Assembly (NCBI GenBank): GCA_947178165.1
Contig: CAMWXH010000017.1
Location: 1-37,872 of the forward strand
Source: an uncultured Porphyromonadaceae bacterium
GTDB taxonomy: Bacteria; Bacteroidota; Bacteroidia; Bacteroidales; Muribaculaceae
Direction of reading: 5' to 3'
DNA length: 37,872 nt
Shown piece by piece: positions 16,625 to 25,608 of this stretch. A model generated the notes under the pieces. That model saw only the letters and a list, made by a program, of their open reading frames with translations. It ran no database searches and was not told the DNA's origin. The position numbers and the translations under genes are program-made. How positions within the stretch are numbered: the stretch's first letter is position 1; every line of letters begins with the position of its first letter.

Positions 16625-19280
16625 CGAAGTCAAAAAGGGTGGGTTCGTTATTATCGGCAAGAGGAGCGTTGGAGGCCGAGGCATCGGTCATGTCAACATA
16701 TTCCACTTCCTCATAGCTTTTCTCATCAGGCTCTGCCACCGGTTCCTCCGGCATTTTGGTCGGCTCTATTTCCTCCACAATGGCGACTGTGTAGTTTGAG
16801 AGCCGTTTCCCCTTGGCTTTGAAACTCTTCACTCCGATAAACTCATCAGCTTCAATCTCAAGGGGAGGTCGGACTGCATCAGCTCCGCCGAACTCTACTT
16901 TCAAACGCGGATAAGGGGTATCGGTGAGCAGAATCACCGACGACTGTTCGTCGGAGCCTACAAAGCGCTGAGGCTTCGGGGAGGGTTCGAATGAAAATCT
17001 TTTCAGATATGGATAGCCCAACGAAGCATCATTGAGGACAAGAGTCCAGATTTTGTGAGGATCAAACTTTTCAATTTTCAAGATATTATCCTCATAATGG
17101 TTCGTATCGGAAAAAGAGGAGGTGAAATATTCACCATTCTTTGTGATCACCAGCACCTGGTCTTCGCCATGGAATATTCCAAGGCTTTCTCCACGGCCGT
17201 CGTAGTTGAGTCGAAGCACATCACGGTCGAACCAAACCTCGCGACCGCCAAGAGTGCTTGCCCCTCTCTTCTCAAGGGTTATCCCTTTGCTCTCAATCTT
17301 ATATTTAGTCACGAGATTGCCGAGCGATTCCTTACCCTTTACAGCCAATTCGGAGAAATTAATGGAAAGGCGGCGGTTTCTGGGCCTGCGACCCGATTCA
17401 TCGGGTTCATCCTTTAGCAAAACGCGCACTGTCTCAGCTTCGCCGTTAGGATTGCATGTGAGCCATAGGATCTTTGATCCCGGGAGACCCTTGGTGATGT
17501 CATATTCCTTTTCGCGAGTTAAGCCAGTGATATAGAATCTCTTCATGTATGAGCTACCTCCCTTTCCGTTAAGGTAGATCACATTGTAGATGGTGCGCTT
17601 ATCCCCTTTCTTGAAAATTCCGATATGTATGATATTCTTATCCACGAAAAGTTTCTCCTGCACGCGGACAATCTTATATTTGCCGTTGCGGTAAATAACA
17701 AGAATATCATCTATATCCGAACATGTGAACAGGAATTTCTTATCTTTAAGCCCGGTTCCGATGAAGCCTCCCTCCTCGTCGTGATAGAAACGTTTATTCG
17801 CCTCTGCCACCTTGGCGGCCTCGATGGAGTCGAATCCGCGAATCACAGTGCGACGCGGGAAGCGCGCTCCATATTTCTCTTTAAGATGCAGATACCATTT
17901 TTCGGTAAATTCCACTATATGTTCGAGGTCATATTCAATCCTTTCAATCTCCTCGTCAAGGCGTGCAATCTTTTGGTCGGCCTTTTCAGAGTTGAATTTC
18001 AGGATGCGTCCCATCTTGATTTCCCAGAGCTTGATTAGGTCATCTTCGGTCAGCTCCCTGAAAAACGAGGGCTTGAATGGTTCGAACAGTAGGTCGAGAC
18101 GAGAAATTGCAGTCTCCATATCGGGAGCGCCCTCAATTTCCGGATCTTTATACATCCTCTCCTCAATGAATATTTTTTCAAGAGAAAGGAAGAGCTGTTG
18201 CTCCCTGGTCTCGCCAAGTTTAATGTCGAGTTCCTGCCGGAGCATCTCTTGCGTATGATCCACAGAATATTTCAGCAGGTCGCTCACTGTCAGGAATTCC
18301 GGCTTTCTGTCGCGGATCACGCAGCAGTTAGGGGAGATGCTGATTTCGCAATCTGTGAAAGCATATAGGGCATCGATAGCTTTGTCGCTCGATGTCTGAG
18401 GAGCAAGGTTTACCAGAATCTCGGCAGTGGCTGAAGTATTGTCTTCAACGCTCTTTATCTTGATTTTTCCCTTCTCCACAGCTGAGAGGATAGAAGGGAT
18501 GAGGGTAGTGGTGGTCTTTCCGTAAGGGAGTTCGGTAATGGCCAAGGTCTTGCTATCTATCTTCTCGATTTTGGCCCTCACTTTAACTGAGCCGCCGCGC
18601 CCGCCATCGTTATACTTAGACACGTCGAGAAGTCCGCCGGTCTGGAAATCCGGAAGCAATTTGAATGGGCGGTTATGCAGATAATCAATGGCAGCATCTA
18701 TTATCTCATTGAAATTGTGGGGGAGGATCTTCGATGAGAGACCTACAGCAATGCCTTCGACTCCTTGTGCGAGAAGCAAGGGGAATTTCATGGGAAGGAC
18801 CACAGGTTCATCCTTGCGTCCGTCGTAAGATGGAGTCCATTCCGTGATTTTAGGAGAAAAAGCAGTTTCAATGGCAAATTCCGACAGACGAGCCTCAATA
18901 TATCGGGGTGCGGCCGCCTCGTCGCCAGTAATGATATTACCCCAGTTACCCTGAGTGTCAATAAGCAACTCCTTCTGTCCGAGCTGAACGAGAGCATCAC
19001 CGATCGAGGCATCACCATGGGGATGATACTGCATAGTGTTACCCACAATGTTAGCCACTTTGTTGAAACGCCCGTCGTCGATGGTGCGCATCGAATGAAG
19101 AATCCTTCGTTGCACAGGTTTAAGGCCATCCACAATGTTGGGGACAGCGCGTTCCAGAATCACATAGCTTGCATATTCAAGATACCAAGAGCGGAACATT
19201 CCTGAGAGAACTGTCTTACGCTCTGTTGGAGACATGTTAGGGTCGTTTTGTTCGGTTCTTGTTTCGTCGATATCAGACAT
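16617..19280 (-). CDS. parC: DNA topoisomerase IV subunit A (GyrA/ParC type)
   Basis: DNA-cleaving subunit of a type IIA topoisomerase that separates daughter chromosomes. The 887-aa protein has the breakage-reunion domain (about 25-480): GLKPVQRRILHSM, YHPHGDASIGDAL, and the active-site AAAPRYIEARL with Y127. A coiled-coil and exit-gate region follows (about 430-500), then a C-terminal DNA-wrapping-like domain and an acidic tail ending in TLFDFDD. Bacteroidota have a distinct GyrA/ParC of this kind next to a classical GyrA, so ParC is the preferred name; no parE is in the window. It is the first gene of a likely three-gene operon, reading from one side of a symmetric divergent promoter. Confidence 0.93.
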   Translation of the reverse strand: MSDIDETRTEQNDPNMSPTERKTVLSGMFRSWYLEYASYVILERAVPNIVDGLKPVQRRILHSMRTIDDGRFNKVANIVGNTMQYHPHGDASIGDALVQLGQKELLIDTQGNWGNIITGDEAAAPRYIEARLSEFAIETAFSPKITEWTPSYDGRKDEPVVLPMKFPLLLAQGVEGIAVGLSSKILPHNFNEIIDAAIDYLHNRPFKLLPDFQTGGLLDVSKYNDGGRGGSVKVRAKIEKIDSKTLAITELPYGKTTTTLIPSILSAVEKGKIKIKSVEDNTSATAEILVNLAPQTSSDKAIDALYAFTDCEISISPNCCVIRDRKPEFLTVSDLLKYSVDHTQEMLRQELDIKLGETREQQLFLSLEKIFIEERMYKDPEIEGAPDMETAISRLDLLFEPFKPSFFRELTEDDLIKLWEIKMGRILKFNSEKADQKIARLDEEIERIEYDLEHIVEFTEKWYLHLKEKYGARFPRRTVIRGFDSIEAAKVAEANKRFYHDEEGGFIGTGLKDKKFLFTCSDIDDILVIYRNGKYKIVRVQEKLFVDKNIIHIGIFKKGDKRTIYNVIYLNGKGGSSYMKRFYITGLTREKEYDITKGLPGSKILWLTCNPNGEAETVRVLLKDEPDESGRRPRNRRLSINFSELAVKGKESLGNLVTKYKIESKGITLEKRGASTLGGREVWFDRDVLRLNYDGRGESLGIFHGEDQVLVITKNGEYFTSSFSDTNHYEDNILKIEKFDPHKIWTLVLNDASLGYPYLKRFSFEPSPKPQRFVGSDEQSSVILLTDTPYPRLKVEFGGADAVRPPLEIEADEFIGVKSFKAKGKRLSNYTVAIVEEIEPTKMPEEPVAEPDEKSYEEVEYVDMTDASASNAPLADNNEPTLFDFDD

Positions 19281-19307
19281 TGAAAGGCTTTTCTAAGTTT
19301 TTATCCC

Positions 19308-19346
19308 CAAAGTTAGCAAAAAATCCTTAAATTTTTGCTAACTTTG
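19308..19346. promoter_or_regulatory. Symmetric divergent promoter region
   Basis: Perfect inverted repeat with 15-nt arms (caaagttagcaaaaa at 19308-19322 and its complement at 19332-19346) and a 9-nt centre. Each arm contains TAACTTTG, the -7 consensus: one on the minus strand (19308-19315) for the topoisomerase gene and one on the plus strand (19339-19346) for the GYF/TM2 gene. No -33 TTG is seen for either direction. The symmetry could also be a dimeric regulator site. Confidence 0.6.
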
Positions 19347-19383
19347 ACCTTGAATTACAAAAAGAAAAATAAAATAAGTAATT

Positions 19384-19812
19384 ATGCAGTATTATATTAA
19401 TCTCAATGGTCAGAGCATCGGGCCGATGAATGAGGAGCAGATGATGGCCTATCCTGTTGGCCCTGACACTCAGGTGAGTCGTGATGGCGGCGCATGGCAA
19501 CCCCTTTATACCTATCCCGAACTTATGCAGCGCTTGCAGATGAGAGGCGCGAATCAGCCGATGAACCAGAGCGAGGTTACTTCAAAGAAGACGTTGTGCG
19601 GTATCCTTGCAATTCTTGTGGGCACCCTCGGAGTTCAGTATTTTGTTATCAATAAGGTAGCGGCCGGTTTTATCACTATTCTTCTCTCAATAGTTACCTG
19701 CGGTCTCTGGGGTGTGGTGACGCTGGTGCAGGGAATCCTTATGCTCTGCATGTCGGACGATGAGTTCAAGCGCAAATATCTCGAATCAACTTCGACATTC
19801 CCCCTGTTCTAA
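19384..19812 (+). CDS. GYF_2 and TM2 domain membrane protein
   Basis: A 142-aa protein with an N-terminal GYF_2-type domain (about 2-50: YYINLNGQSIGPMNEEQMMA, then VSRDGGAWQPL) joined by a short linker to a TM2 domain (about 68-125). TM2 has two helices around the VGTLGVQYFVINKVAAGF segment, a variant of the usual G.fGahrFY.g. motif. Such proteins are common in Bacteroidota; the function is not known. The gene is alone, divergent from the topoisomerase operon. Confidence 0.85.
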   Translation: MQYYINLNGQSIGPMNEEQMMAYPVGPDTQVSRDGGAWQPLYTYPELMQRLQMRGANQPMNQSEVTSKKTLCGILAILVGTLGVQYFVINKVAAGFITILLSIVTCGLWGVVTLVQGILMLCMSDDEFKRKYLESTSTFPLF

Positions 19813-19870
19813 GGCCTCATTAACCGGTTCTTTGATGCCGGTCTAAGGAAAAACTATTTCAAAAACGGAA

Positions 19871-19909
19871 ATGCGATGTGGCAATCTCAAACGAATTGTC
19901 ACATCGCAT
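19871..19909. terminator. Terminator-like hairpin between convergent genes
   Basis: A 15-bp stem with one G-T pair (atgcgatgtggcaat / attgtcacatcgcat) and a 9-nt loop, lying between the GYF/TM2 gene and the convergent helicase gene. Neither side has a strong U tract, though A/T-rich bases follow on both. Confidence 0.65.
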
Positions 19910-19930
19910 CTGCGTTTAAAACTGTTTACC

Positions 19931-22225
19931 TTATTCTTTTTGAGGTAGGAAAATGCCGTGATAATAAAGAGAAATTTCATAATCCTTTACCTTGCCCTCA
20001 AGAGATTCCTTAGCCTCTTTATATGATGAGACTCGCGAGAATGCACCTTCTATAGCCTTAAAGCTCTCAGGGTCAAAAATATTTGCCGGATTCAATTCGC
20101 CGGAAGCAATAAATTCCCCTAAATGGGAAGCTATGGTTGAAAGGGCCAAAGCGCGTTCTGAAGCTATTTCCGGCAGGGATTTCCCTTCGCGGAACATTTC
20201 AAAAGATTTTCTCTTTGAATATCCGCGAGGCTTTTTCTCTTTAGGCTCTTTGGCACGGGCTTTCTCCTTTGTTTCCTTCAATTTCTTTTTTTCAGCTTTT
20301 TTTCTCAGCTCCCTGTTGGCCGATGCTTCAATCACAGCCGAAGCTTTAGCCTTAATGTATGCCCCTGTAGAGAATGGGAGATTAGCCATTTGCTTTAGAG
20401 TGTCAAATTTCACCTTCAGCTGGAATTTGACAGCTTCATAGGCATTTGTGAGTCGATTCACGTAAGCCGAATTATCGAGGTTTACCGTAACGCTATCGGT
20501 CACATCAATCACCTCTTCAAGAAGCTCAAGGAAATAGTTGCATCCGTTTTTCACTTTATCAATGAAGTCGGGATGACGCTCCAGCTGTTCAGGCGAAATA
20601 GGGTTAGACGCATAGAGCACAATGAATTTTGATCCAACCTGATCCAGTTTCCTTGTCATAATTTCAGAGGCCTGATGGAAGGGGGCATAATATTCGGGAT
20701 AAAGAGGGATGACATATTCCGAAACAGCTCTGTGATAGTCGTCGAATGCCACTTTCAAGCTCCTGAAATCGAAAAGTTCCGAAAGAGAATGGCGTGTATA
20801 TTCAGCCCTCATATTGTCGAGGGCATCAATATCGGGCTTTTGCCTGGCCGATGATTCTATGAATGAATTGACCTTATGATCTGTGATAACGGCCGTGATA
20901 GGGATCCTCTGTCCTAACACCAGACCTTCAAGTGAACGGCATCGGCTCAAGGCCACGTATGTCTGGCCCGGAGCGAATGAATAGCCGGCATCGATTACAG
21001 CCTTGTCGAACGTAAGCCCCTGGCTCTTATGGATTGTAATGGCCCAGGCCAGCCTGAGTGGCAGCTGGAAGAAAGAGCCGTCGGTGACAGGGGTGATCTC
21101 TTTTGTATCCTCATTTATCACATATTTCGTGTTCTCCCATTCCGTGAATCCGACAGTTATCGGAGGCCGTCCATCCTCGGGCTTGACCACTACGGAATCT
21201 TCGTTCAAGCCGGTAATGACCCCGAGCAATCCGTTATAATATGCTCTGTCACTTCCCGAATCATTTTTAATGAACATCACTTGTGCGCCGATCTTCAGCC
21301 TGAGGGTGAAATCGGCGGGGAAAGAGGATTCCGGGAAATTTCCCTTCACCACAGCTTGGTAGGATGCGCTTGGCGATTCTATTTCGTCGAGCCGGCGATA
21401 GTTGATTTCGTCGGCCATGCGGTTGTGGGTTGTCAGGCGGATAAAGCTTTCGTTATTATCCGGATTGAAACCGGGAATGTAACGGCTGTTAAGGAGGTCA
21501 AGAATCCGGGGTGTCACATTTCCGTCGCGGACGGCATTGAGAATATTGATGAATTCAGGATCGCTCTGCCGATAGACAGTTGAGAGTTCGATGGTCACAA
21601 ATCCGCTTTGCCTCAATGCGATGCTCTCAAAGAAATATTCAGATTTGTAGTAAGGGGAGAGAAGTTCCCTCTCATTTTCCTTCATCACGGGAGCAAGCTG
21701 GCGCAAGTCGCCTATCAGTAGCAACTGCACCCCTCCAAACGGTAGCGAAGGATTGCGGTAACGCCTAAGCACATCATCGATTGCATCAAGTGTGTCGGGG
21801 CGCACCATTGAAATCTCATCTATTACAAGGAGGTCGAGCGAAGCTATTATGCGCCTCTTCTCTTTGCTGAAACTATATCTCCGTGAATCTTTTTCAAGAA
21901 AACCTTTGCCCGGGATAAATGGTGAGAAAGCGAGCTGAAAAAAGGAATGGATTGTGACGCCTTCTGCATTAATGGCCGCTACTCCGGTCGGAGCGAGAAT
22001 TACCATCCGTTTATCGGATGTCTGGCGTAGGCGACGGAGAAATGTGGTCTTTCCCGTGCCCGCTTTCCCAGTAAGGAAAAGATTGGTGCCTGTCTCCTCA
22101 ATTATGCGATGCGCCAGATTGAGATCACGGTTTAATCGATATGCCCCCTCCGGTTCCGCCGCCATAGAGGAAGCGGAATCAAGATAATCGTAGTCATGCG
22201 AGGTGTCATAATAGTTTCTTCCCAT
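19931..22225 (-). CDS. Pif1-like superfamily 1 helicase with C-terminal HTH_40
   Basis: ATP-dependent 5'-3' DNA helicase of the Pif1/RecD-like group. The 764-aa protein has Walker A GKAGTGKT (53-60), Walker B LLVIDEISM (D136, E137), GDLRQLAPV, a UvrD_C_2-type segment with AITIHKSQGLTFD, and YVALSRCRSLEGL. The middle part is of unknown fold. A Lys/Glu-rich stretch (about 640-675) leads to a helix-turn-helix domain (SFEMFREGKSLPEIAS, then TIASHLGEFI) like HTH_40, which is also found at the end of RecQ-type helicases. The gene is probably monocistronic. Confidence 0.9.
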   Translation of the reverse strand: MGRNYYDTSHDYDYLDSASSMAAEPEGAYRLNRDLNLAHRIIEETGTNLFLTGKAGTGKTTFLRRLRQTSDKRMVILAPTGVAAINAEGVTIHSFFQLAFSPFIPGKGFLEKDSRRYSFSKEKRRIIASLDLLVIDEISMVRPDTLDAIDDVLRRYRNPSLPFGGVQLLLIGDLRQLAPVMKENERELLSPYYKSEYFFESIALRQSGFVTIELSTVYRQSDPEFINILNAVRDGNVTPRILDLLNSRYIPGFNPDNNESFIRLTTHNRMADEINYRRLDEIESPSASYQAVVKGNFPESSFPADFTLRLKIGAQVMFIKNDSGSDRAYYNGLLGVITGLNEDSVVVKPEDGRPPITVGFTEWENTKYVINEDTKEITPVTDGSFFQLPLRLAWAITIHKSQGLTFDKAVIDAGYSFAPGQTYVALSRCRSLEGLVLGQRIPITAVITDHKVNSFIESSARQKPDIDALDNMRAEYTRHSLSELFDFRSLKVAFDDYHRAVSEYVIPLYPEYYAPFHQASEIMTRKLDQVGSKFIVLYASNPISPEQLERHPDFIDKVKNGCNYFLELLEEVIDVTDSVTVNLDNSAYVNRLTNAYEAVKFQLKVKFDTLKQMANLPFSTGAYIKAKASAVIEASANRELRKKAEKKKLKETKEKARAKEPKEKKPRGYSKRKSFEMFREGKSLPEIASERALALSTIASHLGEFIASGELNPANIFDPESFKAIEGAFSRVSSYKEAKESLEGKVKDYEISLYYHGIFLPQKE

Positions 22226-22421
22226 TCCGATATATTTTTACCATTCCAACGTGGTTGATGGGATGAAATTAATAAAAAATCTCGGAAATAGACTGAAAGA
22301 TGTTAAAAAAGATGATATTTTTTCAGAACAGCGGTAACTTTTATGGGGTGAGGAGTGTTATAACACAAAATCAATAGAAATGAGTCGCTTAACGATTCAG
22401 AAAAGGAAAACAAAAATCAAT

Positions 22422-22898
22422 ATGAAAAAATTAGTTTATTTTGCGGCTGTCGCATTGTCAATGATTTCGATGGCCTCTTGTTCAGGCAATAAATGTGGAG
22501 ATGGCAAATGTGCGGAACGCCCTGATGAAGTCTATTCAGGTATCCTTCCGGCGGCAGATGCTGACGGCATCAGCTATACCCTTAAGCTTGATTATGATGA
22601 CGACAAAGCAAACAAGGAGGGAGATTACGACCTCAATGAGACAGTGCTTACAGCTGATAGCACCGGTTTCAACCATAAAGCCACATATCTTTCAGAAGGT
22701 GATTTCACTGTGATAGAGAAAGATGGCAAGAAATATATCAAGCTTGTAAGGGATGCAAAAGAATCAAATGCGAGCGCGGCTTCCACGCTTACATTCCTTG
22801 TATCGTCTGACTCTACGCTTACAATGGTAAATGATCAGACGCTTGAAGCCGCTCCTGATTCTGTAGGCTTGAACTATACTCTCAAACTTACAAAATAA
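22422..22898 (+). CDS. NlpE-like lipoprotein without the CxxC motif
   Basis: A 158-aa lipoprotein: signal peptide with lipobox SMASC (C20), then a Cys-containing mature start (SGNKCGDGKC). The segment YSGILPAADADGISYTLKL matches the beginning of the NlpE N-terminal domain, but the usual CADC is ADAD, so the metal/redox cysteines of E. coli NlpE are absent. A second similar strand pair occurs near the end (SVGLNYTLKL). The ATG at 22422 starts the signal peptide; an upstream in-frame ATG at 22380 is less likely. The role is possibly envelope or copper stress sensing, which is inferred from the family only. It is followed by a strong terminator. Confidence 0.78.
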   Translation: MKKLVYFAAVALSMISMASCSGNKCGDGKCAERPDEVYSGILPAADADGISYTLKLDYDDDKANKEGDYDLNETVLTADSTGFNHKATYLSEGDFTVIEKDGKKYIKLVRDAKESNASAASTLTFLVSSDSTLTMVNDQTLEAAPDSVGLNYTLKLTK

Positions 22899-22914
22899 AA
22901 AACATTCCCATTTG

Positions 22915-22949
22915 AAAAATCGGCCTCTCGCAGGGGCCGATTTTTTTTT
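22915..22949 (+). terminator. Terminator of the NlpE-like gene
   Basis: Stem aaaaatcggcc / ggccgattttt with a 9-nt loop and a nine-base T run. It separates the lipoprotein gene from the efflux operon. Confidence 0.93.
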
Positions 22950-22957
22950 ATGCTTAA

Positions 22958-22977
22958 ACCGAAAACGAGTTTTCGGT
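22958..22977 (+). promoter_or_regulatory. Small hairpin upstream of the efflux operon
   Basis: Perfect 8-bp stem (accgaaaa / ttttcggt) with a cgag loop, 60 bp before the start of the outer-membrane factor gene. It could be an operator or part of the leader. No clear -33/-7 pair was found here. Confidence 0.35.
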
Positions 22978-23037
22978 GTTTAGTTTTCATAGCGGGTGCT
23001 GTTTGGCATCGGCTTCACTATAAACTATTCTTCAATG

Positions 23038-24459
23038 AAGATTCCAAAAAATGTGAGAAAACTGCTTCTGCTCCTTGGATTGGGGATGATGGGAATCACT
23101 CCTAAATCATTGGCGGAAGAAGCTGTGGAAAACTCTTCCAATTCCCTCCGTTCACCACTCCCCGAGCGTTGGCTATATGTGCCGGATCATTTGCAGACTT
23201 CCCCGTCTGAGGACAGATGGTGGAAGGAGTTTGGCGACACAACTCTCAATATGCTCATCACAAAGGCCGAGGCCAACAATTATAATGTTGCGTCGGCATT
23301 GAAGCGCATCGAGCTTGCTAATAAAGAGATGGATATAACCCGTGCGGGCTACTATCCTGTCTTCGGAGCATCGGCAGGGTGGAGCGGTAGCCAGCAGTCG
23401 GGAGCCGTAGGAAAGAATGTGGCTCCTTCGGTCCGTTCAAGTTATTTCTCGGCAGGGGTGAATATGTCGTGGGAAATTGATATTTTCGGAAAAATCAAAC
23501 GCCGGCTTAAAGCCGATAAAGCCTCAGTTGAGGTGAGTAGAGCGGATTATGAGGCGGTGATGGTATCGCTCTGTGCAAATGTGGCGAAAACATATCTGCA
23601 GCTTCGAACATATCAGATGCAGCATCAGGTTGCTGTTGATCACATCAAATCGCAGGAGAAGGTTTTAAAGATTGCGGAAGCACGTCAGGAAGCCGGCATA
23701 GGGGATATGTTGGAGGTTACGCAAGCCCGGATTGTCCTTTATTCCACTCAATCATCCCTTCCCGGCCTTGAATCGGGAATACGCACCACTGCCAATGCGC
23801 TTGCCGTGCTTACTGGAGCCTATCCCTCTGAAATTGTGCCGAGGCTCCTTTCTCCCGGCGAACTCCCTAAGGATATGGGCATGCCGGCAGTGGGTGTTCC
23901 TGCCGATTTATTGCGACGTAGGCCCGACATTGTGGAGGCCGAGGCGCAGTTAGCGCAATATGCTTCGATGATAGGAGTGGCAAAGAATGATTTCCTCCCT
24001 GTCTTAACTCTTGATGGCTCAATAGGCACCTCTTCACGTAACATGAAACACTTATTTGGCGCGCATAGTCTTGACTATTCAATTGCTCCGACTTTGTCGT
24101 GGACAATATTTGATGGCCTTGCACGAAATCATAAAACAGCCGAGGCCAAGATTCAATTGGAGGAGGCAACCGATAATTATAACCTCACGGTATTGAATGC
24201 CATAGAGGAGGTGGAGAATGCGATAAGCCGCTATAACTCATCGTTGCAGGAGATAGATTGTCTGAATCTTCTTATAGAGCAGAGCAAGAAATCGCTTGAA
24301 TTGTCGCTTGATCTGTATAAGCAGGGGCTGACTGCATTCAGCAATGTGGTGGATGCCCAGCAGTCATATCTTGAAAATCAAAATTCACTCGTGTCTGCCA
24401 GGGGAGATGCCCTTGCGCAGTTGGTGAATCTTTATCAGGCATTAGGTGGAGGATTTTAA
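23038..24459 (+). CDS. Outer-membrane efflux factor (TolC/NodT family)
   Basis: Outer-membrane channel of a tripartite RND pump. The 473-aa protein has a signal peptide (LLLLLGLGMMG) and the two OEP repeats typical of the NodT group: RWWKEFGDTTLNMLI near the start, SWEIDIFGKIKR, VGVPADLLRRRPDI in the middle, and LDLYKQGLTAFSNVVDAQQS near the end. No lipobox cysteine is seen, unlike many NodT proteins. The ATG at 23038 is chosen over a GTG 42 bp upstream because the signal peptide starts there. It is the first of three efflux genes, 6 bp before the adaptor. Confidence 0.93.
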   Translation, partial: KIPKNVRKLLLLLGLGMMGITPKSLAEEAVENSSNSLRSPLPERWLYVPDHLQTSPSEDRWWKEFGDTTLNMLITKAEANNYNVASALKRIELANKEMDITRAGYYPVFGASAGWSGSQQSGAVGKNVAPSVRSSYFSAGVNMSWEIDIFGKIKRRLKADKASVEVSRADYEAVMVSLCANVAKTYLQLRTYQMQHQVAVDHIKSQEKVLKIAEARQEAGIGDMLEVTQARIVLYSTQSSLPGLESGIRTTANALAVLTGAYPSEIVPRLLSPGELPKDMGMPAVGVPADLLRRRPDIVEAEAQLAQYASMIGVAKNDFLPVLTLDGSIGTSSRNMKHLFGAHSLDYSIAPTLSWTIFDGLARNHKTAEAKIQLEEATDNYNLTVLNAIEEVENAISRYNSSLQEIDCLNLLIEQSKKSLELSLDLYKQGLTAFSNVVDAQQSYLENQNSLVSARGDALAQLVNLYQALGGGF

Positions 24460-24465
24460 TTGTAA

Positions 24466-25599
24466 ATGAAGAATAGAATTATGAATAAGATATATCTTTT
24501 GATTTTTACGGTTGCACTGATTACTTTCTCAGGATGCAAGAAGAGCGATAAAAAAGGAGCTGAAAAGGCCGGTGTACCGAATATAGATGTGGCGGAAGCA
24601 TTCACTGATTCCATAACCCTTTTTAAAAGCTATCCCGGCACATTGGTGGCAGGGACTACGGCGGATGTGGTGGCGGAAGTGAGCGGCCGCATCCTCTCCA
24701 CTCATTATAAATCGGGGGATTATGTGAAGAGAGGCCAGGTGCTTTTCACAATTGAATCCACCACCTACAGAGATGCCGTGACAAGGGCCGAATCAGCTTT
24801 ATCCACGGCACGAAGCCAGCATGAATATTACACCCGTCAGCATGCCGCTATGCAGAAGGCTCTGGAGGCGGATGCAGTGTCGCAGATGGAGGTGCTTCAG
24901 GCTAAGAGCAATATGGAGCAGGCGGCCGCATCCATACGTGAGGCCGAAGCCACACTTTCCACAGCAAGGCAGAATCTGGCGCATTGCAATGTGACAGCTC
25001 CCATCTCCGGATACATCAGCAACGGGGCGCCAGATCCCGGAAACTATGTCAACGGCCAGGGGGCTCCGGTTAAGCTCTGCACTATTTACGACAATTCATC
25101 AATGATAGCCAAGTTCTATCTGAGCGATACACAATATGAGGAGCTGCTTGGCCGCAATGGCGGGATAAGCTCCTCAATCTATCGCGATGTGCCGTTGCAG
25201 TTCAAGGAATCGATTGGACACGATTACACAACCGATCTCTATTATGTGGCTCCGACTGTAAGTGAATCCACAGGCGCGCTCCTGCTTCAGGGGAGGCTTG
25301 AAAACAGGAATAATGAACTTAAGGATGGAATGTATGTCACAGTATCGCTTCCATACGGCACAGAACCTAAAGCCGTAATGGTGAAAGATGCATCAATCGG
25401 AAGCGACCAGCTTGGAAAATATCTTTACGTAGTGAATGATTCCAATAAGGTTGTCTATACTCCGGTGGAGGTTGGATCTGTTTATCAGGATTCGCTTAGG
25501 GTCATCAAATCAGGTATCCGACCTGGCCAGAAATATGTCACAAAAGCGCTGCTGACTGTGCAGAGAGGAGAAAAAATTAATCCTGTGTTAACTAAATAG
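24466..25599 (+). CDS. RND efflux periplasmic adaptor, lipoprotein
   Basis: Membrane fusion protein linking the pump to the outer-membrane channel. The 377-aa protein has a lipoprotein signal (LITFSGC, C24), a barrel-sandwich (lipoyl-like) half at about 60-90 (VVAEVSGRILSTHYKSGDYV), an alpha-helical hairpin (about 95-170, rich in Ala/Glu/Gln), the second half NVTAPISGYISNGAPDPGNYV, then beta-barrel and membrane-proximal domains. An alternative ATG at 24481 would give a shorter signal peptide. The gene order, outer-membrane factor then adaptor then pump, supports one complex. Confidence 0.95.
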   Translation: MKNRIMNKIYLLIFTVALITFSGCKKSDKKGAEKAGVPNIDVAEAFTDSITLFKSYPGTLVAGTTADVVAEVSGRILSTHYKSGDYVKRGQVLFTIESTTYRDAVTRAESALSTARSQHEYYTRQHAAMQKALEADAVSQMEVLQAKSNMEQAAASIREAEATLSTARQNLAHCNVTAPISGYISNGAPDPGNYVNGQGAPVKLCTIYDNSSMIAKFYLSDTQYEELLGRNGGISSSIYRDVPLQFKESIGHDYTTDLYYVAPTVSESTGALLLQGRLENRNNELKDGMYVTVSLPYGTEPKAVMVKDASIGSDQLGKYLYVVNDSNKVVYTPVEVGSVYQDSLRVIKSGIRPGQKYVTKALLTVQRGEKINPVLTK

Positions 25600-25608
25600 C
25601 CGTTGCCG

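Noticed and set aside
19812-19830. Another copy of the aspS-associated terminal repeat
   Set aside because: Only a 12-base partial similarity (taaggcctcatt), with no partner repeat nearby.
22996-23037. Upstream GTG start for the outer-membrane factor
   Set aside because: The signal peptide begins at the ATG at 23038; the extra residues are not signal-like.
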